From Lachnospiraceae bacterium (lineage in GTDB: Bacteria > Bacillota > Clostridia > Lachnospirales > Lachnospiraceae), in the NCBI GenBank assembly GCA_024691145.1, contig JAILNW010000101.1:1-7512 (forward strand): a DNA stretch of 7,512 nucleotides, written 5' to 3'. A program made the position numbers and the translations under genes. Within the stretch, counting starts at the first letter, position 1. Each line of letters begins with the position of its first letter. Positions 6,402 to 7,512 of this stretch are shown piece by piece. The notes beneath the pieces were generated by a model that saw nothing but the letters and a program-made list of their open reading frames with translations, was not told the DNA's origin and ran no database searches.

Positions 6402-7103
6402 TCAGGAGGTTTCTAATCGTATCATTTCTTTTCTCAGTCTTTTTATAATCTTTTTTTCCAGTCTTGATATATATGATTGTGATATTCCAAGCATATTTGC
6501 AACCTCTTTCTGTGTTTTTTCTTTTCCATCTGGGATATTTATGCCATATCTTAATTCAACTATTATTCTTTCCCTTGGTGAAAGTTTTTTCATTGCTTTT
6601 TTAAGAAGTTTTTTATCTACTTCATTTTCAATATTTTTATATATTACATCCTCATCTGTGCCAAGAATGTCAGATAATAAAAGTTCATTGCCATCCCAGT
6701 CCACATTTAATGGTTCATCTATTGATACTTCAAGTTTCGTTTTATTATTTCTTCTAAGATACATAAGAATCTCATTTTCTATACATCTTGACGCGTAAGT
6801 TGCAAGTTTAATATTTTTATCTGTGTTAAAAGTATTAATGGCTTTAATTAAACCAATTGTTCCTATTGATATCAGATCTTCAACCATTATTCCTGTATTA
6901 TCAAATTTTTTTGCAATATATACAACCAGTCTAAGATTTCTTTCCACAAGCAGTGATTTTGCTTCTTGATCTCCATATAAGGAAAGTGCATTAAGAGCTT
7001 TTTGTTCTTCTTCTGGCTCTAAAGGTGCAGGAAGTGCTTCAGCCCCTCCAATATAATGAATATCTTTTCCAATTCCAACTATAACATTTTTAAAAAATAG
7101 CAT
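6402..7103 (-). CDS. sigE: RNA polymerase sporulation sigma factor sigma-E, made as an inactive pro-protein
   Basis: Sigma-E is the first mother-cell-specific sigma factor of sporulation. It is made as membrane-associated pro-sigma-E and cleaved by SpoIIGA. The mature part is very close to B. subtilis SigE: 'YIGGAEALPAPL' (17-28), 'ERNLRLVVYIAKKFDNTG' (54-71), 'DLISIGTIGLIKAINTFN' (76-93), 'KLATYASRCIENEILMYLRR' (99-118), 'DEPLNVDWDGNELLLSDILG' (129-148), and a region 4 helix-turn-helix at about 197-217. By alignment with B. subtilis, cleavage would fall just before Tyr17, so the pro-sequence is only about 16 residues (27 in B. subtilis). The start cannot move upstream: the reading frame is blocked by the spoIIGA TAA at 7128-7130 and contains no other ATG. 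GGAGGA (7110-7115) sits 6 bp before the ATG. It is 24 bp after spoIIGA and surely co-transcribed. Confidence 0.97.
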   Translation of the reverse strand: MLFFKNVIVGIGKDIHYIGGAEALPAPLEPEEEQKALNALSLYGDQEAKSLLVERNLRLVVYIAKKFDNTGIMVEDLISIGTIGLIKAINTFNTDKNIKLATYASRCIENEILMYLRRNNKTKLEVSIDEPLNVDWDGNELLLSDILGTDEDVIYKNIENEVDKKLLKKAMKKLSPRERIIVELRYGINIPDGKEKTQKEVANMLGISQSYISRLEKKIIKRLRKEMIRLETS

Positions 7104-7127
7104 TTTTCTTCCTCCATGTCTCTCATT

Positions 7128-7512
7128 TTAGTTTATATTCCAGTCTTTATGTAACAGCATGTCAAACTTACCCTGTGATGATAATATTCCATTATATACT
7201 CCTATTAATATATTGTTCTTCCTTATATACTGACCATCTTCAATTACATAGACCAAATCTGGTTTAAATGCATATATCAGCCCATTATTTTTTCCAAGTG
7301 AATTATACATCACTGCATATATTCCATTTCCAAATAGTATTTTCTCCATAGATTCCTTTAGCTGATTTTTAATGGTATCCTTCTGTGCTATTATAACCAT
7401 GCTATTTGTTATTGCATCATACAGATTATTGCCAGAGTCAATAAAACCTATAAAGCTGATTTTTTGTCCCTGTTTAATAACAACTATATCTTTGTACAGT
7501 TTTTCATCATTC
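7128..7512 (-). CDS. spoIIGA: Sigma-E processing protease SpoIIGA, C-terminal part (5' end outside window)
   Basis: SpoIIGA is a mother-cell membrane protein: its N-terminal half carries membrane helices and its C-terminal half an aspartic-protease domain that cuts pro-sigma-E once the septum forms, triggered by SpoIIR from the forespore. The frame is open to the right edge and gives 127 complete residues of the protease domain. 'FIGFIDSGNNLYDAIT' (visible residues 20-35) holds the catalytic aspartate, codon at 7437-7439, in a DSGN form of the B. subtilis DTGN motif. It corresponds to the aspartate near residue 183 of the roughly 309-aa B. subtilis protein. Downstream, 'LIGVYNGILSSQGKFDMLLH' is the conserved end of the family. 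The ATG at 7398-7400 lies inside the domain after the catalytic Asp and is not the start. It lies 24 bp before sigE, the usual spoIIGA-sigE pair. The N-terminal membrane region and promoter lie beyond the window. Confidence 0.93.
   Translation of the reverse strand, partial: NDEKLYKDIVVIKQGQKISFIGFIDSGNNLYDAITNSMVIIAQKDTIKNQLKESMEKILFGNGIYAVMYNSLGKNNGLIYAFKPDLVYVIEDGQYIRKNNILIGVYNGILSSQGKFDMLLHKDWNIN

Noticed and set aside
6404..6410. AGGAGGT on the plus strand, looking like a ribosome binding site
   Set aside because: It is the complement of the last codons of sigE, and no plausible plus-strand gene follows it.
7128..7400. A separate 90-residue gene starting at ATG 7400
   Set aside because: The frame continues upstream to the window edge through the catalytic DSGN motif of SpoIIGA, so this ATG is an internal methionine.

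Overview
The window looks like a chromosome segment of an AT-rich, endospore-forming Bacillota, most likely a clostridial (Lachnospiraceae-like) species. The evidence is the low GC content, heavy use of ATA and AGA codons, strong Shine-Dalgarno sites, and three core sporulation genes (spoIIGA, sigE, sigG). Genus cannot be assigned from the sequence alone.

Left part (1-5499, minus strand): a compact cell-surface polysaccharide operon, read from right to left. A near-consensus sigma-A promoter with an extended -10 (5471-5499) precedes five genes separated by only 2-11 bp. In order of transcription they are: a UDP-galactopyranose-mutase-like FAD flavoprotein (3819-5369); a membrane-anchored polyprenyl-phosphate-type GT2 glycosyltransferase (2849-3814); UDP-galactopyranose mutase glf (1746-2846); a soluble GT2 glycosyltransferase (916-1734); and a CDP-glycerol glycerophosphotransferase-like protein that runs off the left edge (1-910). 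That last protein has lost the usual histidines of its family. Together the genes suggest a galactofuranose-containing, possibly lipid-linked surface glycan.

Middle (5370-5594): a short divergent regulatory region. It holds the minus-strand sigma-A promoter, a two-helical-turn inverted repeat lying over its -10, a third copy of the same half-site, and a good sigma-G-type promoter reading into sigG.

Right part (5595-7512): sporulation genes. sigG (plus strand) faces sigE and the C-terminal part of spoIIGA (both minus strand). The two sigma genes converge on a 12-bp hairpin whose U-tract serves only the sigE side. SpoIIGA is the membrane protease that activates pro-sigma-E in the mother cell; sigma-G acts later in the forespore. 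In B. subtilis and Clostridium, spoIIGA-sigE-sigG lie in one direction, so the inverted sigG is the main architectural oddity here.

No tRNA, rRNA, CRISPR array, insertion sequence or riboswitch was recognised. The only non-coding stretches are 5370-5594 and a few gaps of at most 45 bp.
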